DNA from: Candidatus Hepatincola sp. Av
Lineage (GTDB): Bacteria > Pseudomonadota > Alphaproteobacteria > WRAU01 > Hepatincolaceae
Assembly: GCA_023518375.1 (NCBI GenBank)
Contig: CP068450.1
Coordinates: forward strand, 434,001-498,000
Length of the DNA stretch: 64,000 nucleotides
Direction of reading: 5' to 3'
The notes under the pieces were generated by a model that was given only the letters and a program-made list of their open reading frames with translations, made no database searches and was not told where the DNA came from. The first letter of the stretch is position 1. Every line of letters begins with the position of its first letter. Made by a program: the position numbers and the translations under genes. This document shows, piece by piece, positions 29,012 to 38,781 of the stretch.

Positions 29012-29287
29012 TTAGTCTTTTTTGTTTTCCTCTGTTATTAGAGGTTTTGCAGATTCATCATCTACATCTTCTAATTTTAAAGAAATTGGTGAATTCGGCA
29101 TAATGGTAGATACACTATGTTTATAAATTAATTGAATATGAGCATCTCTTTTTAATAAAATAGAGAAAATATCAAAACTAATAATAATGCCTTGTAACTT
29201 AACACCATTAGATAAAAAAACTGTAACAGGAACTTTGCTTTTTCGCACAGTATTTAAAAATAAATCTTGGTTATTCATTTGTTTCAT
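29012..29287 (-). CDS. hfq: RNA chaperone Hfq
   Basis: A 91-residue Sm-like protein forming hexamers that pair small RNAs with mRNAs. The Sm1 region ([20 protein letters not shown]) and Sm2 signature ([10 protein letters not shown], canonical YKHAIST) are present; the acidic C-terminal tail is short. A second ATG three codons in is possible, but AAAGG sits seven bases before the first ATG. It is between trkA and hflX with 40-base gaps, so probably one transcript. Confidence 0.96.
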   Translation of the reverse strand: MKQMNNQDLFLNTVRKSKVPVTVFLSNGVKLQGIIISFDIFSILLKRDAHIQLIYKHSVSTIMPNSPISLKLEDVDDESAKPLITEENKKD

Positions 29288-29327
29288 TCTTTAGCCTTTA
29301 TTGGTAATTTATTGTTTAAAGAATAGA

Positions 29328-30731
29328 TTATTCATATTTTACATTATCTTCTAAGGTTTTAATATGTTTTCTTTGAATAATAAATACTACATTATTATTA
29401 GATTGAATAATAGTATTAGGGTCTAAAGGTATTTTATGCCCAGTAGATTCATCCATTAATGATAATATTTTCATTTTACCGCCCAGCTCTAAATCTTCTA
29501 TACGTTTACCAATAAGGTTAGAATTAGAAGAGGTAGATACTTCCATAATTTCTACCTTATTATATAGCGAGAAAATATTTTGAATAATCCCCCGCCTAAT
29601 ATTTGCTAAAATGGAAGACATAATAAAATGGTCGGGGATAAACACTCTATTAATCTTATGAGAGTATAAAAAATCCACATATAAGTTACTATTTAAACAG
29701 CAAAAAATATTATTAAACTTTTGGGATTGCAATAATAAAGCTTGAAGGACATTATCGTTATCATTTTTATACATAGTAATAATTACATCATTAGGAGAAC
29801 TTAAATAATGTTCCCTGTAACCTGTTTTAGTTATATCATCTATAATTAATTCTATGTTATATTTTTCTAATTCTATAGCTAATAAAGTAACTTCACTCTT
29901 TTCTTTATTCATTACCACTTTAACTTTTTTATATGTTTGGGCTAGTTCTACCGCAATTTGTTTGATAAAGGAATGATCGCCAGCTATTACAATATTAGTT
30001 TGTTGGGTATCTAATACAATATCTTCCGACTCACCAATATTATAAAATAAAGCATACACAGCCTCTATATTTTTACTATCGGCTACTATATATAACTTAT
30101 CTTTTTGCCTAATGATTTCTTCATCATTTACTATATTAAAATTATTATTACGGTAAATTCCCGCTACCTTAAAGGTAATATGTTGTTCTTCTAAATCTTG
30201 GTATAAACTTTCAATACTCCTATTATGAGCCACACTATTAGGATCGCAATATACTGAAAAGAACATAATATTGCCTTCGCATAAATTGACAATATCAGAT
30301 ATTTTAAAATAGGAATAATCTATTTCCTTTTGTAATACATCTAGCATTTTATCTACTACCGAGATAGTATCACTTACTGGAATTTTGTTAGAATGGAATA
30401 GATCTAAAAAGTTTTCTTGTAAATAATTAGGGTTTTGGATTCTAGCTATTTTAGTGGGAACTCCAAGACTATCAGCTAAAAAACAGGCTAATATATTAAT
30501 TTCATCATTGGGTGTAACTGAAACAAACATATCGGTATTAGACATATCTACAGCTTTTAATACATCTAAAGAGGTAGTTTCTCCTAAAAAACCGGCAACG
30601 GATTCATTATCAGTCATATCTCTTACCCTAGCAGCATCGGTATCTATCACTACAATATCATGTTCTTCAGCCAGTAAATAACGGGCAATAAAATTACCCA
30701 TATCACCAGCACCAGCAATAACAACTTTCAA
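29328..30731 (-). CDS. trkA: Trk system potassium uptake regulator TrkA
   Basis: A 467-residue peripheral membrane protein that gates TrkH-type potassium channels by binding NAD(H) and nucleotides. Two RCK repeats are visible: the first starts VVIAGAGDMGNFIARYLL with the intact GxGxxG, the second near residue 235 (NIVIAGDHSFIKQIA) with a degenerate motif. Each is followed by a TrkA-C type segment. No trkH is in this window. In most alphaproteobacteria ntrBCYX precede trkA; these are absent here. Confidence 0.93.
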   Translation of the reverse strand: MKVVIAGAGDMGNFIARYLLAEEHDIVVIDTDAARVRDMTDNESVAGFLGETTSLDVLKAVDMSNTDMFVSVTPNDEINILACFLADSLGVPTKIARIQNPNYLQENFLDLFHSNKIPVSDTISVVDKMLDVLQKEIDYSYFKISDIVNLCEGNIMFFSVYCDPNSVAHNRSIESLYQDLEEQHITFKVAGIYRNNNFNIVNDEEIIRQKDKLYIVADSKNIEAVYALFYNIGESEDIVLDTQQTNIVIAGDHSFIKQIAVELAQTYKKVKVVMNKEKSEVTLLAIELEKYNIELIIDDITKTGYREHYLSSPNDVIITMYKNDNDNVLQALLLQSQKFNNIFCCLNSNLYVDFLYSHKINRVFIPDHFIMSSILANIRRGIIQNIFSLYNKVEIMEVSTSSNSNLIGKRIEDLELGGKMKILSLMDESTGHKIPLDPNTIIQSNNNVVFIIQRKHIKTLEDNVKYE

Positions 30732-31311
30732 TGTTTTACCTTTAGTAAATAATCTTTTGCAATTGTATCATACTCAACTTAAAGATACAACATTATAAAC
30801 TTCAACCAATTAATACCTTAGGGCTAGTTAACATCTTCTTTATGATAATAAGGTTATTCATGAAAAGTATGATACTTAGTGCTAGTTAACCTCTTGCATT
30901 CCTTGTAGTAAACGCACACACTTATATAACTTAAAACACTAACTACAATACAACTAAAAGGTGTTATTAAAAGGTTTCATTGTTCTTCTTTGACTGTGGA
31001 AATAAAGAATTTGCATAAATTTGCATAAAATTAAATCTTTGTGGTATTATTTTTTTATGAATGAAAAAAGTATGGTAGGTTTCAGGGTAAAAGTTTAAAG
31101 CTATATTGTATTCGGGCTAGATTGATATATCAGCTAAGGTTTTACAGGTAAATTATTGGATTGTTGCAAAACTTTTATTCCTTGTAATACCTTAGAACGG
31201 TTTAAATATCTACATGTAATATACTACATGTAATAATATTATTATAGGTTACCCACTAAAATTAATCCTCTACTCTTATTTTCATATAAAAATAACTATA
31301 TTGGGTACTTG
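30732..31311. other. 580-bp divergent spacer between trkA and sdhE
   Basis: No gene is visible. It contains a direct repeat of GCTAGTTAAC with flanking similarity (30816-30832 and 30874-30890) and, nearer sdhE, the repeated ACATGT-containing element at 31210-31234. Confidence 0.5.
31210..31234 (+). promoter_or_regulatory. Direct repeat CTACATGTAAT upstream of sdhE
   Basis: CTACATGTAAT at 31210-31220 and again at 31224-31234, 14-bp period, each containing the palindrome ACATGT. It lies 78 bases before the sdhE start and may be a regulator-binding site. Confidence 0.35.
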
Positions 31312-31578
31312 ATGCTAAAAAGTCTGCAATTAAAACAAATTGAAGTTCGTGCTAAAAGAAGAGCTATGAAAGAACTAGATCTAGTAATGTCTTTTGTGGT
31401 AGATACATATTTAGAATCAATGACAGAAGACCAACTACAAAGGTTTAAACAATTTTTAGATCTTGATGATGCCCTACTTTACAAATGGTTAGTAAATAAA
31501 GAACCTATTCCTGAAAAATACAATAATGATATTTGGCAAATGCTACAAAGTTACCAACCTAATTTTGAAGTTCTGTAA
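31312..31578 (+). CDS. sdhE: Succinate dehydrogenase assembly factor SdhE
   Basis: An 88-residue protein of the SdhE/Sdh5 family, which binds SdhA and promotes covalent FAD attachment. The family signature RRAMKELDLVMSFVVD (canonical RRGMKELD) is present, followed by LDDALLYKWLVNKEP. A TTG precedes the ATG at 31312; I use the ATG, giving the usual length. It is not with the sdh operon, which lies about 2 kb away on the other strand, but the function fits that neighbourhood. Confidence 0.9.
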   Translation: MLKSLQLKQIEVRAKRRAMKELDLVMSFVVDTYLESMTEDQLQRFKQFLDLDDALLYKWLVNKEPIPEKYNNDIWQMLQSYQPNFEVL

Positions 31579-31766
31579 CATACATTGTAAAACTTTAGTT
31601 ATTACTTATAATTTCTAAGAATATATATTGTTAAAGCCGTAGAGAGTTTTTTATTAATAAAATTTTATAAGTAAAAACAAAAGGTAATATTTTATAACAA
31701 GTGTTTTAGTTTCATTCTTAACCTAAATTAAGAAGATTCATAATATTTAATACCATAAATTTACTA

Positions 31767-32390
31767 TTATAATTTTTTCTGTTCTACTTCACATAATTGC
31801 TTTATATTATCTAGCATTTCGGCAAAGCCTTTACCATTGTATGCTCCCATAATTTTACCATTTTCATCTTTTACTATTATTTTCTTGCTGTGTAAAAGTT
31901 GCCCTATAATATAGTCTCTATTAACCGCATCAATTGAAAATGCTAACATATTGCCCACATTCATGGGAATATCTTTACCATTAATATTTAACACTAAATT
32001 ACCATTGGTGGTTAAATTAGTGCTGCCTATACCTAATGCTTCTGTAGAACAATCCTTAATTAATAAAGTATAAGATAAACCATTAACCTTATCTTTTACT
32101 GAAGTAGCTACCATGAACTCATTAACTTTTTCAATTTCCCATTCTTGAGAATTTAGAACCGCTGAATTGTTAAAATGAGCATTATTACTTTGTAATATTG
32201 CCCTTCTATTACTTCCTTTAACATATGAATTCCAAGCAGCATCTTCAGCATACTCTACTGAGGTGGAATCTCTGTTAGAAGAATCTTGCAACCTACTAAG
32301 ATCATCTGAATCAGTACTATATGAAACCATGCAACTACTTAAAGTTGTTATTAAAAACAAGGCTATAACTAATTTAAAACCAAGATTCAT
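31767..32390 (-). CDS. Lipoprotein, paralogue of the next gene
   Basis: A 207-residue predicted lipoprotein with a signal segment at 5-18 and lipobox LSSC (Cys20). The first 70 mature residues are Ser/Asp/Asn-rich; the C-terminal half has the pattern NGKDIPMNVGNMLAFSI, then IIGQLLHSKKIIVKD, ending in a Cys three-quarters of a turn before the terminus (IKQLCEVEQKKL). This architecture recurs in the protein at 32687-33199. No known family is recognised. It is downstream of that paralogue on the same strand, about 300 bases away. Confidence 0.65.
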   Translation of the reverse strand: MNLGFKLVIALFLITTLSSCMVSYSTDSDDLSRLQDSSNRDSTSVEYAEDAAWNSYVKGSNRRAILQSNNAHFNNSAVLNSQEWEIEKVNEFMVATSVKDKVNGLSYTLLIKDCSTEALGIGSTNLTTNGNLVLNINGKDIPMNVGNMLAFSIDAVNRDYIIGQLLHSKKIIVKDENGKIMGAYNGKGFAEMLDNIKQLCEVEQKKL

Positions 32391-32686
32391 CTCTTTTATT
32401 CCCTATTTGTTGAATGTTAAATAACTATACTATTATTCGTTATTTACTATTTCTGAATAGTTAGTTATCTTTAAAAAAAATTTTATTGATAAAGTTATTT
32501 CTAATGTTAATAGCACCAATATTAGTCAATTAAATTACTAACTTTATTAACTAACTTATGTATTAATTTTTTATATCCCTCTTTTTAATAGAGCTATTAT
32601 TAATAGAGCTATTTTTTAGCTATAATACTCCGTTTATACAGAATAATTATCCACCTGATATACTCTTTTAACTAATTACCTGCTAA

Positions 32687-33199
32687 CTATAATGCTCCTT
32701 CAAATTGCTTTTTTAATTCTTCACAAGAAGTTTTTACTTCTTTAGTGGTATTCATAAAATTAGTTATATTAAAATTCATGGTAGAATTATCTATTCTTAT
32801 TAATAGGTTATTAGTATTTTCTAATTGTTTTGCTACAAAGTTCATCCCCTCTGGATTTTTAGGAATATAAGCTAAGGCTTGTTTATAGTTAAATAATTTT
32901 ACAAAATTAACATCGGTGCCATTAACATTAAAAATAACTTTATCAATAGGATATTTTACTTGGGTTTTAGCAATAAAGAATATTACCTTGCAACTTTTTT
33001 GGCTGTTGGCAACCATTCCTAAAGCATACCTATTATTATCTTCCGCTGGTAAATAGGCAAAAGCAAAGCTCCCAATTGTACCTAAATTCCATGTTTTAGC
33101 CTGTAAAATTACTGCAAAACTTAAAATTGTAACAATATATCCTAAACATTTAAGATAGAACTTAATAGAGATTTTATAACTACTTACTGAAATACTCAT
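32687..33199 (-). CDS. Secreted protein, paralogue of the preceding lipoprotein
   Basis: A 170-residue protein with a hydrophobic signal-like segment at about 14-33 (LKCLGYIVTILSFAVILQA) and probable cleavage after ILQA. The C-terminal half follows the same plan as the lipoprotein at 31767-32390: NGTDVNFVKLFNYKQALAYI, MNFVAKQLENTNNLLIRID, ending in TSCEELKKQFEGAL. The middle includes a KSCKVIFFIAKTQVKYP strand-rich stretch reminiscent of periplasmic invasion-locus-B (IalB)-like proteins, which I cannot confirm. Function unknown. Confidence 0.65.
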   Translation of the reverse strand: MSISVSSYKISIKFYLKCLGYIVTILSFAVILQAKTWNLGTIGSFAFAYLPAEDNNRYALGMVANSQKSCKVIFFIAKTQVKYPIDKVIFNVNGTDVNFVKLFNYKQALAYIPKNPEGMNFVAKQLENTNNLLIRIDNSTMNFNITNFMNTTKEVKTSCEELKKQFEGAL

Positions 33200-33647
33200 T
33201 TTATAATAGCCTTACTATCTTTCAATATTTTTATTCATATGAATTTTTATTAGTATTAATAAATTAATATGTACTTTTTATTAAATAGTATTAACTATAA
33301 ATTTTCTTAACTACTAACTTATTTATTACTACACTGCATACTGTTTTATAAACTAAACTATTTACTTTACCATTTAGTAACCTTACAAATAAAATAATTA
33401 TAAGTTAAATTCAAATACATATATTACAACTTACTTATGGAATTATTAGTTAAATGAATCCATAAATTCCAATAAAACTAATAAAACTAATAAAATAAAT
33501 CTTTATTTTTATATAATTTTATATTACTTATATTTTGCTTATATTTTGCTTATATTTTGCTTATATTTTATTAATCCTAGTTATTTTCTGGAGTTTACTT
33601 AACACATAGTAACTACTTAAGCTAATTTTTATAAACTAATGTATCCA
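33200..33647. other. 450-bp spacer before the sdh operon end
   Basis: No gene is visible. It holds the 11-bp tandem repeat at 33527-33570 and short AATAAAACT repeats just before it. Confidence 0.55.
33527..33570. repeat. Four-copy 11-bp tandem repeat
   Basis: CTTATATTTTG occurs three times in perfect tandem (33527, 33538, 33549), with a fourth copy ending in A (33560-33570). It is about 80 bases after the sdhB stop, in the non-coding spacer. Confidence 0.9.
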
Positions 33648-34427
33648 CTAATGGCGTAATGCTATTTTCTTTTTAATTTCAGCAATAGCTTTACCTGGAT
33701 TTAAACCTTTAGGGCAAACATCCATACAGTTCATAATGGTATGGCAACTAAACAAACGGGTATGATCGTCTAATTCCGATAACCGCTCGGCAGTGGCATC
33801 GTCTCTACTGTCTTCAATCCAACGGTAAGCCTGCAATAAAGCGGCTGGACCATAATAGCCTCTTTCTCCATTCCACCAATAACTAGGGCAACTAGTAGAA
33901 CAACAAAAACATAAAATACACTCCCATGAACCATCTAATTTCTCACGTTCTGCTGGGCTTTGAAGCCTTTCTTTGTGGTCAGATACTGGAGTATTAGACT
34001 GCATCCATGGCTGTACTGCTGCATGTTGAGCATAAGGCGTTGTTAAATCTACCACTAAATCTTTAATTACAGGGCGGTGAGGCAAAGGGAAAATTCTAAT
34101 TTTTCCTTTAAACTCATCTATTTTGCGAATACAGGCCAATGTATTTTTACCATTAATATTAAAAGAGCAAGATCCACAAATTCCCTCACGGCAAGATCTA
34201 CGAAATACTAAACTTGTGTCTATTTCATCTTTAATTTTCATTAAAGCATCTAAAATCATAGGACCGCATTCGTCCATATCTATTTCAAAAGTATCTATTC
34301 TAGGATTTTCATTATTTTCAGGATCCCACCTATAAATTTCAAAAAGCCGAATATTTTTTGCTGAAGGAGCCTTAAAATACTGCCCTTTAGTAAACTTTGA
34401 ATTTTTTGGTAAAGCAAATTCCACCAT
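33648..34427 (-). CDS. sdhB: Succinate dehydrogenase iron-sulfur subunit
   Basis: A 259-residue subunit that passes electrons from SdhA to the quinone site. It carries the [2Fe-2S] motif CREGICGSC with a distal Cys in NTLAC, the [4Fe-4S] block [12 protein letters not shown] and the [3Fe-4S] block [24 protein letters not shown] stands before the ATG. It is the last gene of sdhC-sdhD-sdhA-sdhB, 27 bases after sdhA. Confidence 0.97.
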   Translation of the reverse strand: MVEFALPKNSKFTKGQYFKAPSAKNIRLFEIYRWDPENNENPRIDTFEIDMDECGPMILDALMKIKDEIDTSLVFRRSCREGICGSCSFNINGKNTLACIRKIDEFKGKIRIFPLPHRPVIKDLVVDLTTPYAQHAAVQPWMQSNTPVSDHKERLQSPAEREKLDGSWECILCFCCSTSCPSYWWNGERGYYGPAALLQAYRWIEDSRDDATAERLSELDDHTRLFSCHTIMNCMDVCPKGLNPGKAIAEIKKKIALRH

Positions 34428-34454
34428 AATAACACCTCTTTTATTTATTGCTAA

Positions 34455-36245
34455 CTAATATACTCTTTTTTTCGGTTCTATATATTGTACCTCATCGGTT
34501 AAAGTCCAAGTATGCACTGGGCGAGTATCCATTTTAACTTTACCCTCATGAGCATTATAAGCTAAAGAGTGCTTTAACCAGTTTTTATCGTCCCTTTCTT
34601 TGAAGTCTTCCCTTGCATGAGCTCCTCTACTTTCTTTTCTAAAAAGGGCACCATTAATAATACATCTAGCAGCAACCATTAGGTTAGCTAATTCTAAATT
34701 TTCAATTAAAGTATAATTCCAAATTAAAGATTTATCATGCAGGCTAATATTAGAAACACTAGCAAAAACTCCATCTAGTTTTTCTATCCCTTCGGCTAAA
34801 GATTCTTCCGTTCTAAATACCGAAGCATCATTTTGCATGGTTTTTTGCATAGCTAACCGCACCTCATTAACAGAAGCTGTCCCTTTAGAGTTTAACATGC
34901 CATCTAGCCTAGCAATAGCTTGCTCGGCACTACTTTGTGGTAAAGGTCTTTTAGGAGCATGAGGTTTTAATAACTCTTTCGCTCTTAAAGCACAAGATTT
35001 GCCAAATACTACTAAGTCTAACAAAGAGTTTGAACCTAATCTATTGGCTCCATGCACTGAAACTGAAGCTGCTTCCCCTACCGCCATTAAACCTGTTACC
35101 GTAGAATCTGGGTTATCTGCTGTAGGACGAATTACTTCCCCCCGATAATTGGTAGGAATCCCCCCCATATTATAATGAGCTGTAGGAATTACAGGGCAAG
35201 GTTCCTTTGTTAAATCTACATTAGCAAAAATTCTTGCGGTTTCTAAAATACCAGGTAATTTTTCATGAAGCATAGTCGCATCTAAATGTTCTAGGTGTAA
35301 ATGGATATGATCCTTATTTTTGCCGACTCCTCTACCTTCACGGATTTCTATAGTTAATGCCCTAGAACAAACATCTCTTGATGCTAAATCCTTAGCACTT
35401 GGAGCATACCTTTCCATAAAACGTTCGCCTTCAGAATTAGTAAAGTAAGCCCCTTCCCCTCTAGCACCTTCAGTAATTAAACAACCTGGACCATATAAAC
35501 CTGTTGGGTGAAACTGTACAAATTCCATATCTTGCAAAGGAATGCCAGCTCTTGCCGCCATACCATAACCATCACCCGTACAAGTATGAGCCAAAGTAGA
35601 AGAGAAATAAGCTCTACCACCCCCACCTGTGGCTAAAACTAGCATATTAGAATTAAAACGATGAATTGTACCATCTTCTAAACATAAGGCAACAACTCCT
35701 ACACAATCACCTTGTTCGTTCATAATTAAATCAATAGCAAAATATTCAACGTAGAATTCTACTTTATGTTTTAAGCATTGTTGGTATAAAGCATGTAAAA
35801 TAGCATGCCCAGTTAAATCGGCTGCAGCACAAGCCCTTGGAACTAAGGCCTCACCAAAATTACGAGTATGCCCCCCAAATGGTCTTTGGTATATTCTACC
35901 ATCTTCTGTTCTAGAGAAAGGAACCCCATAATGCTCTAATTCATATACAGCATTAGAAGCATTCTTACACATATATTCAATACTATCTTGGTCACCAAGC
36001 CAATCTGAACCTTTTACAGTATCGTACATATGCCATTGCCATTTATCTTCTTTAACATTTGCTAAAGCTGCCCCAATGCCCCCTTGAGCTGCAATTGTAT
36101 GGCTTCTAGTTGGAAATATTTTAGAGATACAGGCAACTTCAAACCCTTGTTCTTTCATGCCTAAGGCAGATCTTAAACCAGCCCCGCCAGCTCCTACTAC
36201 TACTACATCATAAGAATGATCTATAATTTTATATTTACTACTCAT
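34455..36245 (-). CDS. sdhA: Succinate dehydrogenase flavoprotein subunit
   Basis: A 596-residue catalytic subunit oxidising succinate to fumarate. The FAD dinucleotide motif [10 protein letters not shown] is at the start, the FAD-linking His is in [11 protein letters not shown], and the catalytic region ([18 protein letters not shown]-type block, and [13 protein letters not shown]) is intact. It is two bases from the end of sdhD and closely precedes sdhB, so translation is probably coupled. Confidence 0.97.
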   Translation of the reverse strand: MSSKYKIIDHSYDVVVVGAGGAGLRSALGMKEQGFEVACISKIFPTRSHTIAAQGGIGAALANVKEDKWQWHMYDTVKGSDWLGDQDSIEYMCKNASNAVYELEHYGVPFSRTEDGRIYQRPFGGHTRNFGEALVPRACAAADLTGHAILHALYQQCLKHKVEFYVEYFAIDLIMNEQGDCVGVVALCLEDGTIHRFNSNMLVLATGGGGRAYFSSTLAHTCTGDGYGMAARAGIPLQDMEFVQFHPTGLYGPGCLITEGARGEGAYFTNSEGERFMERYAPSAKDLASRDVCSRALTIEIREGRGVGKNKDHIHLHLEHLDATMLHEKLPGILETARIFANVDLTKEPCPVIPTAHYNMGGIPTNYRGEVIRPTADNPDSTVTGLMAVGEAASVSVHGANRLGSNSLLDLVVFGKSCALRAKELLKPHAPKRPLPQSSAEQAIARLDGMLNSKGTASVNEVRLAMQKTMQNDASVFRTEESLAEGIEKLDGVFASVSNISLHDKSLIWNYTLIENLELANLMVAARCIINGALFRKESRGAHAREDFKERDDKNWLKHSLAYNAHEGKVKMDTRPVHTWTLTDEVQYIEPKKRVY

Positions 36246-36247
36246 AT

Positions 36248-36679
36248 CTACATTACTCCTTTTGCTAAGCCTGCAAAAATTACAAACAATATACTAATTA
36301 CACTAATAATTACAATAAATGAAAAAAACACTCTAACTAATAATTTTATAAAAAAATTCATACCAGTATTATGGATATAATCATCAATTACTGTAACTAC
36401 TCCTAAGGCTCCATGCCAACATAAAGTAATTATTGCTAACACTAAAATTGCAGTATTAAAAGGATTAAGTAACCAATGAGATAACTCTAAATAAGAATTA
36501 GCATTTCCTTTTAATAAAGCACATAATACATATAAACTTGCCGGTACACTAATAATAGCATTTAACCTAGATGTTAACCATTCTGAAACTCCATTGCCCG
36601 ATGCTCCATAACCTTTTACATGGGAAAGTGAACTTCTTTTATCTGTTTCTCTTTTCCCTAATGAACTTCCATGTCCCAT
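36248..36679 (-). CDS. sdhD: Succinate dehydrogenase membrane anchor subunit
   Basis: A 143-residue protein with three hydrophobic segments (about 42-60, 72-92 and 110-140) and an Arg-rich N-terminus. The quinone/heme region appears as [16 protein letters not shown], with the DY pair that in E. coli SdhD helps form the ubiquinone site. Position between sdhC and sdhA supports the call. Confidence 0.9.
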   Translation of the reverse strand: MGHGSSLGKRETDKRSSLSHVKGYGASGNGVSEWLTSRLNAIISVPASLYVLCALLKGNANSYLELSHWLLNPFNTAILVLAIITLCWHGALGVVTVIDDYIHNTGMNFFIKLLVRVFFSFIVIISVISILFVIFAGLAKGVM

Positions 36680-36710
36680 TTTTCTACCCTCTAAATTTTT
36701 ATTAAATTAT

Positions 36711-37109
36711 TTATTTTATATAAGTGGTACAAATATATACCCAAGTAATTATAACTAGTAAAGCGGTAATAAGAACCATGCCCCAACCCGTTAAAAACAT
36801 AGAACGTTTAGTTAAAAAATACCCTAAATCAAATATTAAAAAACGTAAACCATTTACTAAGTGGTAAAAGAAAGCACAACTAAAACCAAATAATGATAAC
36901 CAGCCAAACCATGAAGTAATAAAAGCTAAAAATACATTATAAGCCCCTTGCCCTATTGCAGCAGTAATTAACCAAGCAGCAAAATATATTAAACCTACGG
37001 TAAGGATAATACCTGTTGCCCTGTTTAAAAAAGAAGGACCAGAAGTCATTTCCTTTGAAAATATATTATAAACCTGTAAATGTGGTGAGATTGGTCTTTT
37101 GTTTTCCAT
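36711..37109 (-). CDS. sdhC: Succinate dehydrogenase cytochrome b556 subunit
   Basis: A 132-residue three-span protein. The N-terminal SPHLQVYNI block and the PSFLNRATG block match the SdhC family, retaining the Ser and Arg of the quinone site while the usual His (SIxHRxTG) is Asn. The heme-ligand-bearing helix reads FYHLVNGLRFLIFDLGY: the ligand His is kept, but the following RH of most SdhC is RF. It is the first gene of the operon. Confidence 0.92.
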   Translation of the reverse strand: MENKRPISPHLQVYNIFSKEMTSGPSFLNRATGIILTVGLIYFAAWLITAAIGQGAYNVFLAFITSWFGWLSLFGFSCAFFYHLVNGLRFLIFDLGYFLTKRSMFLTGWGMVLITALLVIITWVYICTTYIK

Positions 37110-37154
37110 AGTTTTTTCCTTTTTTTATTTCTATAATTTCTTATTCTATAATAA

Positions 37155-38483
37155 TTATAATACTATACTAGCCATTATAAAAGAGAACATTACACTAAAT
37201 ATTACTACTAATGTTCCTGGTATAATAAAAGAGTGGTTGAACACATATTTACCCATTTTAGTAGTTCCTGTATTATCCATTTGCACTGCTGCTAATGACG
37301 TTGGATAAGTTGGTAACACAAACAAAGCACTAGTAGCTGCAAATGAACCAATAATTACCATAGGGCTTAATCCTAAAGATATCCCTAAGGGCATTATAGC
37401 TATAGTGGTAGCAGCTGGTGAATATAATAATGAAGCTACGCAAAATAGAACAACCGCAAAAGCCCAAGGGTAATGTTGTAAAAAATCACCAGCGATGGTT
37501 TTAATGTTTTCTGAATAATGGCTTATTACGGTATCTCCTAACCATGCTACCCCTATTACACAAAGGGCAGCCGACATACCAGCTTGAAAAGTAGCTTGCT
37601 TAGGAATATCAGCTACTTTTACTTTTGTCAAAATCACCATAATATAAGCTGCCACCAACATAATAATTACAATTAATAAAGGCATATCTATACTATCATT
37701 AGTATTGGCATATATAGGTTTTAGTTCTGGAAATAAACCATATAGAACTATAATTACAATAGCTATTAAAAATATTAATACAGCTAATGGACCCTTACTG
37801 CCTTTGGCTTCTTTTTTAACTTGAGTTTCCTTTATTTTTTCTTCAAAACCTTTAATATTACCAGAAGCTAATAAAGCTAAATAGGTTTTATCTTTATCTA
37901 ATGCTTGGGGCAGTAAACTTTGTAAAAAAGCTACTACCATTAAAGCAAAAAAAGCTGAAGGAATACAAATTAAAATCACCTGACCTAAATTAACACCATC
38001 TGGAGCCAATAATGCAGCCAATGTTACTGTAGCTGCTGAAATTGGAGAAGCAGGAATTCCTACTTGGGAAGCTACAACTGCTGTGGTTAAAGGGCGAACT
38101 GGTTTAATATTCTGCCTTTTAGCTACTTCTATAATTACTGGTAATACAGAATAAGAAACATGCCCAGTACCTGCTAAAAGTGTTAGGGTAAAGGTAATAA
38201 TTGGAGCTAAGTAATTAATATATTTAGGATTCCCTCTTAGAATTTTTTCCGAAACTCTTACCATGTAATCTAATCCACCAGATAGTTCTAAAACTCCTAT
38301 GGCACCAATTACAGCTATAATAATTATTACTACACTAAAAGGTAATACCCCCGGTTGTATTTTCATAACCATAGTTATAATAAATAAACCAACTCCTGCG
38401 GCATAGGCTATACCTAAGCCCTTCATTCTTACTCCTAAGAAAATAGCCCCTAAAAAAATAACTATTAACAGAACATCAAACAT
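37155..38483 (-). CDS. Anaerobic C4-dicarboxylate transporter (DcuA/DcuB family), copy 1
   Basis: A 442-residue inner-membrane carrier with about twelve spans that exchanges aspartate, fumarate, malate or succinate. The conserved central block LLAGTGHVSYSVLPVIIEVAK and the C-terminal YSPAATTIAIMPLGISLGLS region are intact. It is adjacent to a second copy (38520-39827) and between aspA and sdhC on the same strand, as part of a likely aspartate-utilisation operon. A 203-bp stretch (37214-37416) is identical to the second copy, implying recent gene conversion. DcuA versus DcuB cannot be decided. Confidence 0.9.
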   Translation of the reverse strand: MFDVLLIVIFLGAIFLGVRMKGLGIAYAAGVGLFIITMVMKIQPGVLPFSVVIIIIAVIGAIGVLELSGGLDYMVRVSEKILRGNPKYINYLAPIITFTLTLLAGTGHVSYSVLPVIIEVAKRQNIKPVRPLTTAVVASQVGIPASPISAATVTLAALLAPDGVNLGQVILICIPSAFFALMVVAFLQSLLPQALDKDKTYLALLASGNIKGFEEKIKETQVKKEAKGSKGPLAVLIFLIAIVIIVLYGLFPELKPIYANTNDSIDMPLLIVIIMLVAAYIMVILTKVKVADIPKQATFQAGMSAALCVIGVAWLGDTVISHYSENIKTIAGDFLQHYPWAFAVVLFCVASLLYSPAATTIAIMPLGISLGLSPMVIIGSFAATSALFVLPTYPTSLAAVQMDNTGTTKMGKYVFNHSFIIPGTLVVIFSVMFSFIMASIVL

Positions 38484-38781
38484 TTTTTCTATTCCTTATT
38501 TTTCCTATTACTATCATATTTACAAAACAATATCCGCCATTAAAAAGGCAAACATTACACTAAACATAATTCCTAATATTCCTGGTATAATAAAAGAGTG
38601 GTTGAACACATATTTACCCATTTTAGTAGTTCCTGTATTATCCATTTGCACTGCTGCTAATGACGTTGGATAAGTTGGTAACACAAACAAAGCACTAGTA
38701 GCTGCAAATGAACCAATAATTACCATAGGGCTTAATCCTAAAGATATCCCTAAGGGCATTATAGCTATAGTGGTAGCAGCT
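37214..38781. repeat. 203-bp identical tract shared by the two dcu genes
   Basis: Positions 37214-37416 and 38579-38781 are identical over 203 bp by base-by-base reading, with no synonymous change, while flanking parts of the two genes differ at many positions. The 5' ends (near 38370-38480 and 39710-39820) are also nearly identical. This is the mark of recent gene conversion between tandem copies. Confidence 0.88.

Noticed and set aside
33500-33575. CRISPR-like array
   Set aside because: The 11-bp units are contiguous with no spacers, so this is a simple tandem repeat.
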